This document shows, in pieces, positions 25,401 through 35,075 of a stretch of 64,000 nucleotides of DNA. Each line of letters begins with the position of its first letter. Position 1 is the stretch's first letter. A model generated the notes under the pieces. It saw only the letters and a list, made by a program, of their open reading frames with translations. It made no database searches and had not been told where the DNA came from. The translations under genes and the position numbers were made by a program. Source of the stretch: Nemophila menziesii (taxonomy: Eukaryota > Streptophyta > Magnoliopsida > Boraginales > Hydrophyllaceae); the NCBI GenBank assembly GCA_029959085.1, contig JARWIR010000035.1:2881501-2945500 (forward strand), read 5' to 3'.

Positions 25401-26600
25401 TTATGGAGTAAAACTATTGTTATTCGACTACTATGTTACAAGGTTGGGTATAACTATCTAGATACGAAACTAAAGCAAAATTGGTGCCCAAAAGATTTAT
25501 TCAAATTGGTGGACGTTCCTCATGGATATTTCATGGTCAAATTATTCAATAAGGAAGATTTAAACTTTTTTAAAGAAGGTGTCCCATGGATGATTTAGGA
25601 TCATCACTTGGTGGTGCGAGAAGCGGATTCGAATTCCAAGTCACATAAAACTTCAATCACATTCATAACAACTTGGGTTAGAATAATAAACATGGGATTG
25701 CAAAACTACACATCACAAATTTTAAGGAAACTAGGAGATATCATACGTAATATAGTAAGGATTGACACCCTAACTAAGACTAGAAAGAGGGGTAACTATG
25801 CGAGGTTAGATGTGGAACTAAATCTTGATAAACCACTAGTTCCTAAAATAAATATATGGGAGAGGTTTATAAAGTTGAATATGAAGGACTACATATGATA
25901 GCTTTGAGTGTGGGTGTTTTGAGCATCTAAAGGATAAATGTCCGCTCAATGCTCCATAGAAGAATGGAAATAATGTAGATATGGAGTCGGCAAATAAAGT
26001 GTTAATTTCAAGTAATGTGTTAGTTCCAGCGGTGGAAGAACAACAATTTTGTGGGAATTGGATGACAACTCAAAGGAGGAGTAACAAAATGGGTTCATGG
26101 AGATAGAATAGTAGTGGCACCAGTGCTGTAACAAGTGGAGGAAATAATAATCTATATTCGAGGTCTGAGTTGATTTTCTTGTCTGAAAGTGAACATAAGA
26201 CATTCGGAGGGAAGGACAGAAGTTTTATACAAGTTAAGAAATCTAAAAAATCAATTGTGAAATGATGTGTGTACAAAAAGTTTGGCTAACTGTCATAGTT
26301 GAACTGAGACCTAGCAGAATCGAAGTAAAAGAGATTATAAACAGTTTGGGTAAATCTAACGCGACGAGAGTGGAAGCAAAAATGCATAAGGGTTGTATTT
26401 CGGTAATTTGGGACAACACCGACATTGACATCAAAGTTTTTCCGGCAAGTAATTAACATCGAAGTTAATAAACAAGGTTGCGGATCATGGATCTTTTCAG
26501 CTATCTATGCAAGAACGAATCCAGCTGAATACAATGAGTTGTGGGTAGCCTTGAAAGATGCTTTTCAGGGAAGTGAAGTTCCTTGTTAATTGTCAGATAC
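25400..26600 (+). mobile_element. L1-type LINE relic: ORF1 (DUF4283-like) and start of ORF2
   Basis: ORF1 remains at about 25400-25990 show the DUF4283-type RNA-binding pattern of plant L1 elements: KLKQNW, LVDVPHGYFMVKLFNKED, VPWMI, stop, DHHLVVR, TTWVRI, RKLGDIIRNIVRIDTLT, ARLDVELNLDKPLVPKI. A zinc knuckle follows in a shifted frame (ECGCFEHLKDKC; its first Cys is changed). ORF2 remains at about 26262-26600 match the N-terminus of the endonuclease: RVEAKMHKGCISVIWDN, then in another frame VNKQGCGSWIFSAIYARTNP, ELWVALKDAF. The element is cut there: no reverse transcriptase, poly(A) tail or target duplication seen. Stops and frameshifts make it non-functional. Confidence 0.78.
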
Positions 26601-28080
26601 TTCAATCAAGTGGGTAAAGAGGAAGATAAGAGAGGAGGTATTATGTGAATGACCACGAGAACCGAGAAATTTGAGTAATGAAGGCACGTATGCGGGTTAA
26701 TTGATATGTGGTTCGAAGGTCCGTGTTTCATGTAGGAATTATACGTTATTATCTTAAATTATGAGTGAAAATACGATTTGTTGTAGCCTAATGGATATTT
26801 TTAAGGTTTATTTTGTCTTATTAACATTAGTAGGACTTTTATGAAAATTACCATTGTAATAATTTAACTACTGATACCCGCAAAATTATATATAACAAAT
26901 CAAATACTAATATTAAATTCACCCTCTAGTTATTAGAAAAAAATCATAGACGGGTTGGTTTTCAAATGTAATTTATAACATATGTTAATGTTCACTAGAT
27001 TGGAAATATAGGAGTATATTTGGATGGATTAGTAATAAACATCCGATGGTCTTATGATACTTTGTCTTTTAAAGTAGCAAAACTTAAGGGGTATATCAGA
27101 AATTTGATGTATGTTTCTAGAACATTAAATAAGGACATATGTTATTAGTTTTTAAATTTATCAATAACACAAGAACTTTTAGTGCAATTAATTTTCTTGG
27201 CATTTTATTTTTTCTTTTACACATGAGTTCAAGAAAAAAAATTATAAAGTATGTAAGGAATTATTAAAGAGATACATATACCTATTCAAGTTATATATCC
27301 TGAATAATTTGCTCATTTCCAATAATAATATAATTTACTAATAAGCATGTGTAGTAAGCACTGTTATGGCCAAATAATATGACATATCTCTTTAACATTT
27401 TAAATAGTTATTTATCTCTAACCACCCATAAAATCTATACTAGAATGAAAAAAGATCAAAGAGAATAGTATTTTTATATCTCATTATTTATTTTTAACTT
27501 AATAGTGTTGCAATTCTCGGGAAAATAATCTATTAAGTTTTTATAACTACTTAAGGTTTATTATTGAACATATTATTATTTTTACTTTCAAATAAGAAGG
27601 AGTGTTGTGATTAGGCGCCTACGGTCGGGTCTTCTAACAATGAATATGTTGGTACTCTTAACCAAGTGTTTGAATTCACCCATGGTCACCTTGGGTTAGA
27701 TTTTTTAAATAGTATAAAAATGGTCAATATTAATATTTTTAAATTTTAAAGGTAGAAATTAGTAACCTGATAATAAAAATAAAGACTATCAATTTTTTAA
27801 AATTTTAAGAGATAACCTTAAATACAAAAAATTTATACAATATTATATTATATAACAAAAAGATGACTCAAATAACTAAAACTGAAAGAAATAAAATAAA
27901 TAATCTTCTAAATATGAGATTATAAAAAATACTTCAGGTTTATTATACATGTCTAATCCCAGACATTTTATTTATTTATATTATGTTTGGTAAGTAAGTG
28001 TATAAAAATATATGGTTTAGTCTTATTTTACTTTTTAGTTGGCACAAGTTTGAACTCAACCTTTCTAGATGGACTCACTT
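26601..28080. other. AT-rich intergenic, no gene seen
   Basis: About 1.5 kb of AT-rich sequence with no recognisable coding, RNA or transposon-end signal on either strand. Confidence 0.55.
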
Positions 28081-28105
28081 TTCCTCCACCCTACCACATT
28101 CTTTC

Positions 28106-28112
28106 TATAAAT
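28106..28112 (+). promoter_or_regulatory. TATA-box-like site before gene relic
   Basis: ctataaattc preceded by a C-rich stretch and followed by a CT-rich leader (aaaccctaatatcc, then tctgttcttcctctatcc). The layout resembles the MULE promoter at 41829 but there is no direct proof of activity. Confidence 0.35.
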
Positions 28113-28593
28113 TCATCTTTAATCCGCCGTAACAAATCAAACCCTAATATCCTATCAGTCTGTTCTTCCTCTATCCAAAAACACTATATCTAAATCATTT
28201 ATTTTCTCTTTTCGATCTTTCTATATAAATCATGATTGCCATTTAATAGGCTTGTTAATATACATCGTAATGTTGTTTATGACGGGTGTGGCAATTGTTA
28301 CATAGATAGATAAATATGCATGTGAGTTGATGATGTGATTTACGAGATGGGTGTGTGCCAGGCATGGCTAATCATGGTTTTGATTAAAGTGTTCGGGTAA
28401 ATATAATAGATATGAGGTTATAATTTAGACTGGGTATTGAACTAACCACCAATTTGTAGAACGTGCATTTCATTCATTGTGTGAATTCGTGTTTGTGAGT
28501 TGTATAAAGTTTTATGGAATAATTAGGTGTGTAGTTGTGTAGGTGTGTGTTAGGTGTATTAAGCAATACAACTTATTTTAATGTAATTGGAGG

Positions 28594-30220
28594 ATGGCCA
28601 CTAAGTATAAATGCCTCTTACAAACCGTATTTAGGGTATTCAACGACACGAAACTTCCAAATTTTTATATAAAGGCATTGGAGTGTTCACCTTTTTATAA
28701 GCTCTTTGTGGGACTGAACAGCCCGAAGTGTGACGACATGGTCCTGAAACACGAACATGTGATGAATGACCTAATAAATTCTTATTAGTCGGATATGAAG
28801 GAGTTACTTATTGGTGGTGTATACCTATGTGCAAGCTTGAATGATGTACGATTAATATTAGGTGTAGAAGGGGTTAGTAGAAAACTACCACTGAGACTGC
28901 ATACTTCATTTGTTGTTCCGCTAGCATGGTTCTATCAGCATTTTGCAGGTAGAAAACATGCAGAGTGAGAATGAGGGAAGTAAAGTAGGTAATATCTAAA
29001 AGCTTACAAAATATTAATGAAGCAAACCATGAGACCTTTGCGAACTGCATAACATATTGGCTATGTTGATGATAAACTACCCCTTACATTTAGCAAGAAT
29101 AACGCAATGGCACATGATCTTGTTGAATAATCTTGCAGAGTTAAAGAACTATAATTGGGCATAACACATTGCTGATAATGTGATGAGCTCAGCTAATGGA
29201 GTAGGGAAAGGTTGTTGCGTAATTTTATTGGTAAGTTTGTAATTGAAATATTTGTGTATTGTGTATATTGTTAACAATGCATGCTAATAGATATGTGCAT
29301 AGGCGTGTTTTTGCGAGCATGTGTTGGCTTCGGGATTGAATCCGATTGAGTCAAATGAAATTCCAAGGTTGTTCAAGTGGCTTAAAGCAGCCCCACCAAG
29401 GGATTTCGAAAGGAGAATCTTGGACACAATGCGACCTGAGCATGTACGTTAGAGATACCTGAATATAAATAAAAAACATCATGGTGCTCGATTAGTATAT
29501 GAAGGTGCCGGAAGGGGGGCTGAAGTAGAGTGATGCTGAGAAAGTGGCGTTTGGATGTGATATGGAAGAAACGTATCATAAATGAACATGTCATATGGAG
29601 GCAACTTACCATATAAAATTTATGGAAATTGAAGATGCTTTGATCTTGGAGAAATAAAAGAATGAGGAGCTCCAAGTAAGACTATTGTACTGTAGTGGCG
29701 AGAATAAGAATCTAGAGACTTGAGTAGATAGATTACAGTAGGTGTGGCAAAAATGCGACAGAAGAAATGATGCATAGCGTTGAAGAGGAACCTCGAAAGT
29801 TTTGTGTAGGAGACCCATGAAGAGTGTTTACCAATTGGTTGATTGTAAAAAAAAAGTGGTTGTAATAAAGTAGATGATTTGGTGGTGGCAGCGATGAGGC
29901 AACATAGTTGTGTGAAGTTGTCTAGCGAAAGGAAACTGATGATGCTGTGGGTGCATGGAAAAGGAAAAGGAGCACAGTGTTAGATTATAAAACATTGTAA
30001 GAAGAGTATGTAAACAGGAGATTAAGGGATCTTGGGACTTAGTAGTTGGAGTCAGATAGAGAAGAGACTTAAGAAAGATTCGGATGGGAATCACAAAGCA
30101 GAAGAGAGAAGAGGTATGGTGAGGTCATATAGGCAACGTAAAAATGACATGGTGATAAATAAAGAAGTTGATGCACCGAAAAGTAAAGATAAGGTTGATA
30201 AGGGTGTGTTCGGGGTGGGA
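28594..30220 (+). pseudogene. Decayed gene, possibly transposon-associated DUF1985-like
   Basis: A possible start at 28594 opens a 64-residue stretch. After one stop the frame continues to about 28960: CSPFYKLFVGLNSPKCDDMV, later LIGGVYLCASLNDVRLILGV, later VVPLAWFYQHFAG. The pattern 'SPF..LF...LIGGV....LNDVRLILGV' resembles the N-terminal domain of plant Ulp1/DUF1985-type proteins, which are often carried by transposons. That assignment is tentative. Further coding-like pieces occur at about 29360-29430 (KAAPPRDFERRILDTMRPEH) and 30030-30220 (lysine/arginine-rich). Many stops interrupt it. It ends abruptly at the copia LTR. Confidence 0.35.
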
Positions 30221-30221
30221 G

Positions 30222-30453
30222 TGTTGGGATTATGCCGTAGTCCCGATCGTTTTGTAATGAATTGAACACGAGTGTTTACTGTACACGATAATAGTTATCA
30301 CTACAATATTGATTAAAGAAATTGTTTCCTTAAATCTATGGCAAAAATTTATGGTTATGGTATTCATCTACATAATATAAAGGCAAATCCTTGATTAAGT
30401 TACGAACTAGATATCATAAGGTGTTATGATAATGAGAATCTAGCTCATAGGAC
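30222..30453 (+). repeat. Copia 5' LTR, first part
   Basis: Starts TGTTGGGATT and matches 62846-63068 with small differences (gaattgaacacg here, gaacacg there). It is cut at 30453 by the Athila insertion. The 5 bases before it are GGGAG, but the matching target duplication would lie beyond the window. Confidence 0.88.
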
Positions 30454-32214
30454 TGGTGGGTCCTGGTGTGTTATTAAATTAATGCGAAAGTAAAGGAACC
30501 ACAATCACCGCAAGTGTACGGTTGTCCAAGTAATATTGGATAAATCGAGTTCGTTCGCAGGGACGGATTAGGCACAACTCAGGTATTAATCAAAAAGTAA
30601 GAATAATTGCTTAACAGAAAAATAAAGTAAAGATTTTTGTTTGGTTTTATAAATTAAAAGATGCAAGAAAATAAATTACTGAATTAAAAGAAAGCGAATA
30701 AAAGAGATTTGAAACTTCAGATGAGAAAGAGTACTTGATCCTCGCAAGGGTTTCACCTAACCTATCTAATTCATGTTTCTGTTTAAGGGCTAAACTGATA
30801 TTATTATGCTAGTCGGGACTCTAATATCTCCTAGCCCCCGTCAGGGTGGACCTAAGAGCTATCCTACGGTATTACAAACCCCGTCAGGGTGCATATAAGC
30901 TACTTTCAGATGAATAATAATTTACCTCTTCGGCTGCATGGTTAGTTAAACCTGTCAAGGTCAATAACGGATACTATGCGTCTATTATCTAAGTCTGTAA
31001 TTAAACCCCCCGTCAAGGTGATCCATACGCCACTATATGGAATAGCCTAATTACTATGAGCTAAGTTTGATTCATGACTTCAAAATTAGTAATTAAAACA
31101 AGATAATAGTCAGCACAAAATACCTTGTCTAATTTAAACTATTAAATCCCAAATTCAGAAAACATAAATTAAACAGAATTAAGTTCAACCCATATAGCGA
31201 TTCTCAAGTACTAAAGAAATTAGTTCATAACAGAATGAAAAACTAAAATTAAATTAAATGAACTCATAATGTCGAATTACAGAAAGAAAATAAAGAACCT
31301 AAAGGTTAAGATGACTGATGATGGAAGAACAGGACTCCTCCAGCACTAGCTTCTCCTTGCCTCCTTGCTCTGACTTGAAAACCTTAAGCCTCTTGTGTAA
31401 TTCTTTGAAGTGTGTGAAAGTAGGAGGTTAAGGGGTGTATTTATAGGTGTTGGAAGACCCTAGGTCGAATTTTGCTTGGAGTGGAAGACAAGTCAAAGAC
31501 TCTCAAATTCGTAGCTCTTTAGAAGGTAAGATTCTGCTGATTTGATTTGATCATATCTTTTTCAATACTTATCCGTTTGAGAAGTTCCAATATATGAAAC
31601 TGCTTGTCTTGGAAAGCTCTTTCTATTGGTGCAGACCACTCGTCCAGAATCCATGCCAATATTTTATTATGATTTTATTCCTAAAACGTGGCTGGATTTC
31701 AGATTTCAAAAGGCAGCTTTATCTTTTCCTCCTTTGAATAAATCTTTCCTAAATCTTCTTATTTCCATGTAAATCTTCTTTCCTTTCATCTTTATCTTGA
31801 CTTGGCCTCTAAGTAATTACCAATTATCTTTTTAAAGCTTCACATTAAATAAGTAATTAAACCGCATATGCTTAAAAAGAATAAATCAATAAATCAAGAA
31901 ATCGAAAAAGGAAAGTGTACTCTAAAAATAGAAACTCGACTAAAAATCACTTCCTAACACTCTAAAATACACTAAGACTTTATTCTCACTTTTTCTCCTT
32001 GGATTGGTCTTTCATGGAATTTAAGAATCAATTAACTTTGCATTAAAAATAGTCAAATTTACGCACAAAAGCTCAGATTCTGCAAATAGTTAATTTCCAA
32101 GGGGAGAAAGTGCAATATGATCAAATAAGCCTAAAAGTCTATCAAACAAGTCATTTATTCACCTAAAAGGATGTCTCCAAGGGGCTAATAATTAGAACAA
32201 ATCGGGAGACATCA
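30454..32214 (-). repeat. Athila element 1 LTR (coding 3' side)
   Basis: 1761 bp from TGGTGGGTCC to GGGAGACATCA, a direct repeat of 38030-39790. It contains four spaced copies of a ccgtca(a/g)ggt-like motif at about 30834, 30879, 30951 and 31005, and a TATA-like tatttata at about 31437. Confidence 0.95.
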
Positions 32215-32230
32215 AGACCCCAAACTCAAA
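32215..32230 (-). promoter_or_regulatory. Polypurine tract, Athila element 1
   Basis: In coding sense TTTGAGTTTGGGGTCT abuts the TGATGTCTCC start of the LTR; this is where plus-strand DNA synthesis should start. The same core recurs four more times inside the element. Confidence 0.8.
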
Positions 32231-33684
32231 CCTTTGTCGTCCCGACAAAGTAAAATAAAAACAAAGGATCTTTTAGGTGAATGCAGAAGGTAGAATCTAG
32301 AAAATAATCCCAAAGCAAAGCTTAAAACAAATTTCATATAGTCTAATCTAGGAATTAATATACACCTACACTTATCATGCAAAATCAAATACAAAACAAT
32401 ATCAATCCAAAATTAATTTCACAATGCTAGAAGGTTACGCTTAATACTTATCTCAAGATAGTGGCTATAGGGTGTTCCTCGATCCTTACTTGTGTTGAAT
32501 GTTCCACTTAGAATAATCCCTATTAACTCACCGTGCATCTAGGAATCACGAGGACTTTATGGTTTTAGCATAGGCTGAAGGACGGTATGGTATGTATATT
32601 TGGTAAATTTGAAGTGAGCTTTGGCTCTCTCCTCACTTACCATCAACAAAACTGTCCAAGAGCTTGAGTTTACACTCGAATTACGTTCTCACTCAACCCA
32701 ATTGATGCGCTTAATAAGCGTCCCCAAATTAACCCAATAAGCACTAAGGATGATTCACCTAAAATTTTCCACTTTGCCGGTCCGAATATAATTTCTTTTC
32801 AAATCATTCATTTTTCTTTTCTTTTCTTATAGCTATGACTCTCTTTTAATGTTGAGATATCATGCTATTTTTTCATAGTTATGCCTATTCATAACTTGAG
32901 CTCGAAGCTTCTTTTCCATTCACTATTACCCCGTTAAAGGGTTACAATACAAATAACTTGTGAATCCTTATCAAAATATAGCACAAAGCATCATTGATAA
33001 GCTCAAAAATCCCAACCCAATGTAAATTCCCATATAGTGGACCCACCACCCCAAACTCAAGCTCAAGACAGGAAGTCTCAGGATCGTGATTCAAGTGCGG
33101 GTCATATGGTCATGCCTAATAATCTAAAGGGAAATTGGCTTATAATGTGGCGACAAAAGAAAGGCTTAAAGGCTAAAAATTTGTCTAAGAAGGATAAAAT
33201 TAATTCAGGGATAGACAGCCAAAAAGGATTCAAAGGGCTAACAAAGAACTGCCTCTATCATCTTCCTATATACACAACTTGTCTCTAGTTCATACCTAAG
33301 TGGGTTCTCTACTCATTTAGATCTCACGTTCTACAAACCACCTATTATCCTTAAGCACAAGTTTACTTCTTTTGCATTGTTCATTAATTTTTCCTATCAA
33401 TTACTTCATACTTGCATGCAATTAAAGTGCGTTTTACACTAACTCCTAAAGTCAACTATTTTCGATCATAAATTCACAAAAATCATGCTTGATGGGGGCA
33501 TTTAAAATACTCTACAGTCATCGCAACCCTAAGATTAAAGCATGTAAAACACACAAAAAAAAATTGGGATGAGGCAACGAACCCCACCCCAAACTCAAAA
33601 GTGAGTCGTGTCCCCACGACTCGAAAAAGACTCAATAAAGCAATAAAATTAAACTAAAACTACCTAACTAGTGCCTACCATCAA
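32231..33684 (-). other. Athila element 1 3' non-coding region
   Basis: No sense-strand gene. It contains a perfect hairpin next to the polypurine tract (ctttgtcg / cgacaaag, 32232-32250), a purine-tract-like repeat at 33048-33060, a block at 33038-33125 conserved with element 2 (49022-49110), another purine-tract-like repeat at 33586-33600 and a perfect hairpin at 33603-33622. On the antisense (plus) strand an ORF at 33037-33288 shares SSAGHMVMPNNL and LTKNC with the ORF at the same place in element 2. Confidence 0.7.
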
Positions 33685-34140
33685 TTAAGAAGAAGAATTA
33701 GAACGGGGTACCTGGCCATAAAGATCCATCATATCCTCCTCCTCCGAAGAAGAATTATTATCAATATCCATGTTTAAAGTTACGTTGTCCCTTGTTGAAT
33801 TCATCTTGGCAATTTCCTCCCATAGTGCTAATACTTGTTTTCTTAGATGATCGATTTGTTGTTGATGTTTGATAGCCCATGGGGGTGTGTAAGAATCATT
33901 CAGAGAAGAGGAAGAGGAACCTTGATCTTGGATTGGTGTCTTTTCTTTAGGCTTTGACTGTACCTTCATTCTAGCTGTGAATTTCTTGTGTTGTGGTTGT
34001 GCAGGTGCCTTTTCTTCATGTTGTTTAGTAGGCTCATCAAGATTGATGGCCTTCTCAATTGTGGAACCAGGCAAATTCTTGTTCTTCCCTAGGACACAAC
34101 ACTTCCTCTTATAATCCATAGCATCTGTTCTGTTCGTCAT
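33685..34140 (-). CDS. Shortened Athila ORF3 protein
   Basis: 151 residues starting MTNRT, like the 438-residue ORF3 of element 2 (MTNRTG). The front is lysine-rich and nuclear-localisation-like. Near the end is a helix-prone stretch (KHQQQIDHLRKQVLALWEEI) and an acidic, serine-rich tail. The central domain present in element 2 is missing, so it looks like an internal deletion that kept both ends. Function unknown; in Athila elements this reading frame lies where an env-like protein is often annotated, but I see no signal peptide or transmembrane segment here. A purine-tract-like repeat ends about 10 bases upstream of the start. Probably not functional in the same way as the full protein. Confidence 0.6.
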   Translation of the reverse strand: MTNRTDAMDYKRKCCVLGKNKNLPGSTIEKAINLDEPTKQHEEKAPAQPQHKKFTARMKVQSKPKEKTPIQDQGSSSSSLNDSYTPPWAIKHQQQIDHLRKQVLALWEEIAKMNSTRDNVTLNMDIDNNSSSEEEDMMDLYGQVPRSNSSS

Positions 34141-34150
34141 GGTTGAATTG

Positions 34151-34205
34151 ACCCCAAACTCAAGTTTATACCAAGGAGAGAATAAAGTTAAGAAAACTTG
34201 GTATA
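34151..34205 (-). promoter_or_regulatory. Purine-tract-like motif and hairpin before ORF3
   Basis: accccaaactcaag (34151-34164) followed by a 9-bp inverted repeat (tataccaag at 34167-34175, cttggtata at 34197-34205) with outer caag/cttg pairing. It lies in the ORF3 leader in coding sense. Confidence 0.6.
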
Positions 34206-34489
34206 GCTTGAGTTTCTTGCTTGGATTAGATGAAGGAGGTTGTTTTCTTGATGAATCTTGGAAGAACTCTTGAAAGCTTGATGATCTTGATTGTGTTTAA
34301 TGGTGTTTTGTGATGAATTTGATGAAGAGGTTATATTTATGGAGGATGGAGGAGAGATTTGATGATGTTAATGTGTTTGTTGTGGAGGTTTAATCAAGCT
34401 TCAAGGTGTTTTTATAGGGTTGGGAGCTGGAAAATTCGTGTGGAAGAGGCTAGGGTTTATCTCCTTAAGGTTAGAAGTTGACTGGGCTT

Positions 34490-34865
34490 TGGACTCTTCA
34501 CAAGCCGCCTGGCGCGGTGCATCCCTGCGGTGCATGGTTAGTCCGCGGGGTGTACCGTGCGCAACAGCTATTGATTTTTTTTCGCTTCTGTCTTGACCCC
34601 GTGCTAGCACCCCGTGGTACGGGTTTTTGCCCTGCGGTGCATGGGGTAGTCCGCACGTTCTCCGTCAAAAAACCCGCGGTACATACCCCGTGGCACGCGT
34701 TTTGGGCGTGCGGTATAGGGCGCGGTGCACCGCGGCTGTCATCTTCTGTTTTTTTCTTGCTTCTGGATAAGACCTGTGGTACGCGACCCGTGGTACGGGT
34801 TTTTGGGGCGCGGTACATTCCTGCGGTATAGGGGATACACCGCGGGGGTAGTCCGCGCCAGCCTT
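34490..34865. repeat. GC-rich repeat cluster between pol end and ORF3, element 1
   Basis: Strongly GC-rich in an AT-rich window. Motifs such as ccgtggtacgggttttt, gcggtgcatgg and gtagtccgc recur several times in loose tandem arrangement. Overlapping open frames on both strands here are composition artefacts. The complete element has a different but analogous GC-rich array at the same place (51391-51911). Confidence 0.8.
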
Positions 34866-35031
34866 TGAATTTCCACAAAATTTCTCCTAGCACCCCAAAC
34901 TCGATTCCTGCACTATCAACACAATACCCTTCTCATTTCTTTAAAAAGTAGACACTAAAACTTGACACTAACTTAGAAATATACACTAGGAATTGAAAAA
35001 CTTAAAGCAATAAACTAATATACAATGAAAT

Positions 35032-35071
35032 GGCTTTTGTTTAACGTCGTTAAGCTCGACGGGTTACCTCA
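35032..35071 (-). promoter_or_regulatory. 40-base conserved motif after pol-end stop, element 1
   Basis: Starts ggcttttgtttaacgtcgtt, continues aagctcgacgggttacctca, and is identical to 52097-52136 although surrounding sequence differs. It lies 4 bases after the Gag-PR stop codon in coding sense. It contains the dyad taacg-t-cgtta. Related motifs after the pol gene are typical of this clade as I recall them; role unknown. Confidence 0.8.
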
Positions 35072-35075
35072 TGAA

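Noticed and set aside
34478..34893. Long overlapping open frames on both strands (117 and 131 codons)
   Set aside because: They arise from GC-rich repeats poor in stop codons; no motif and no relation to element 2.
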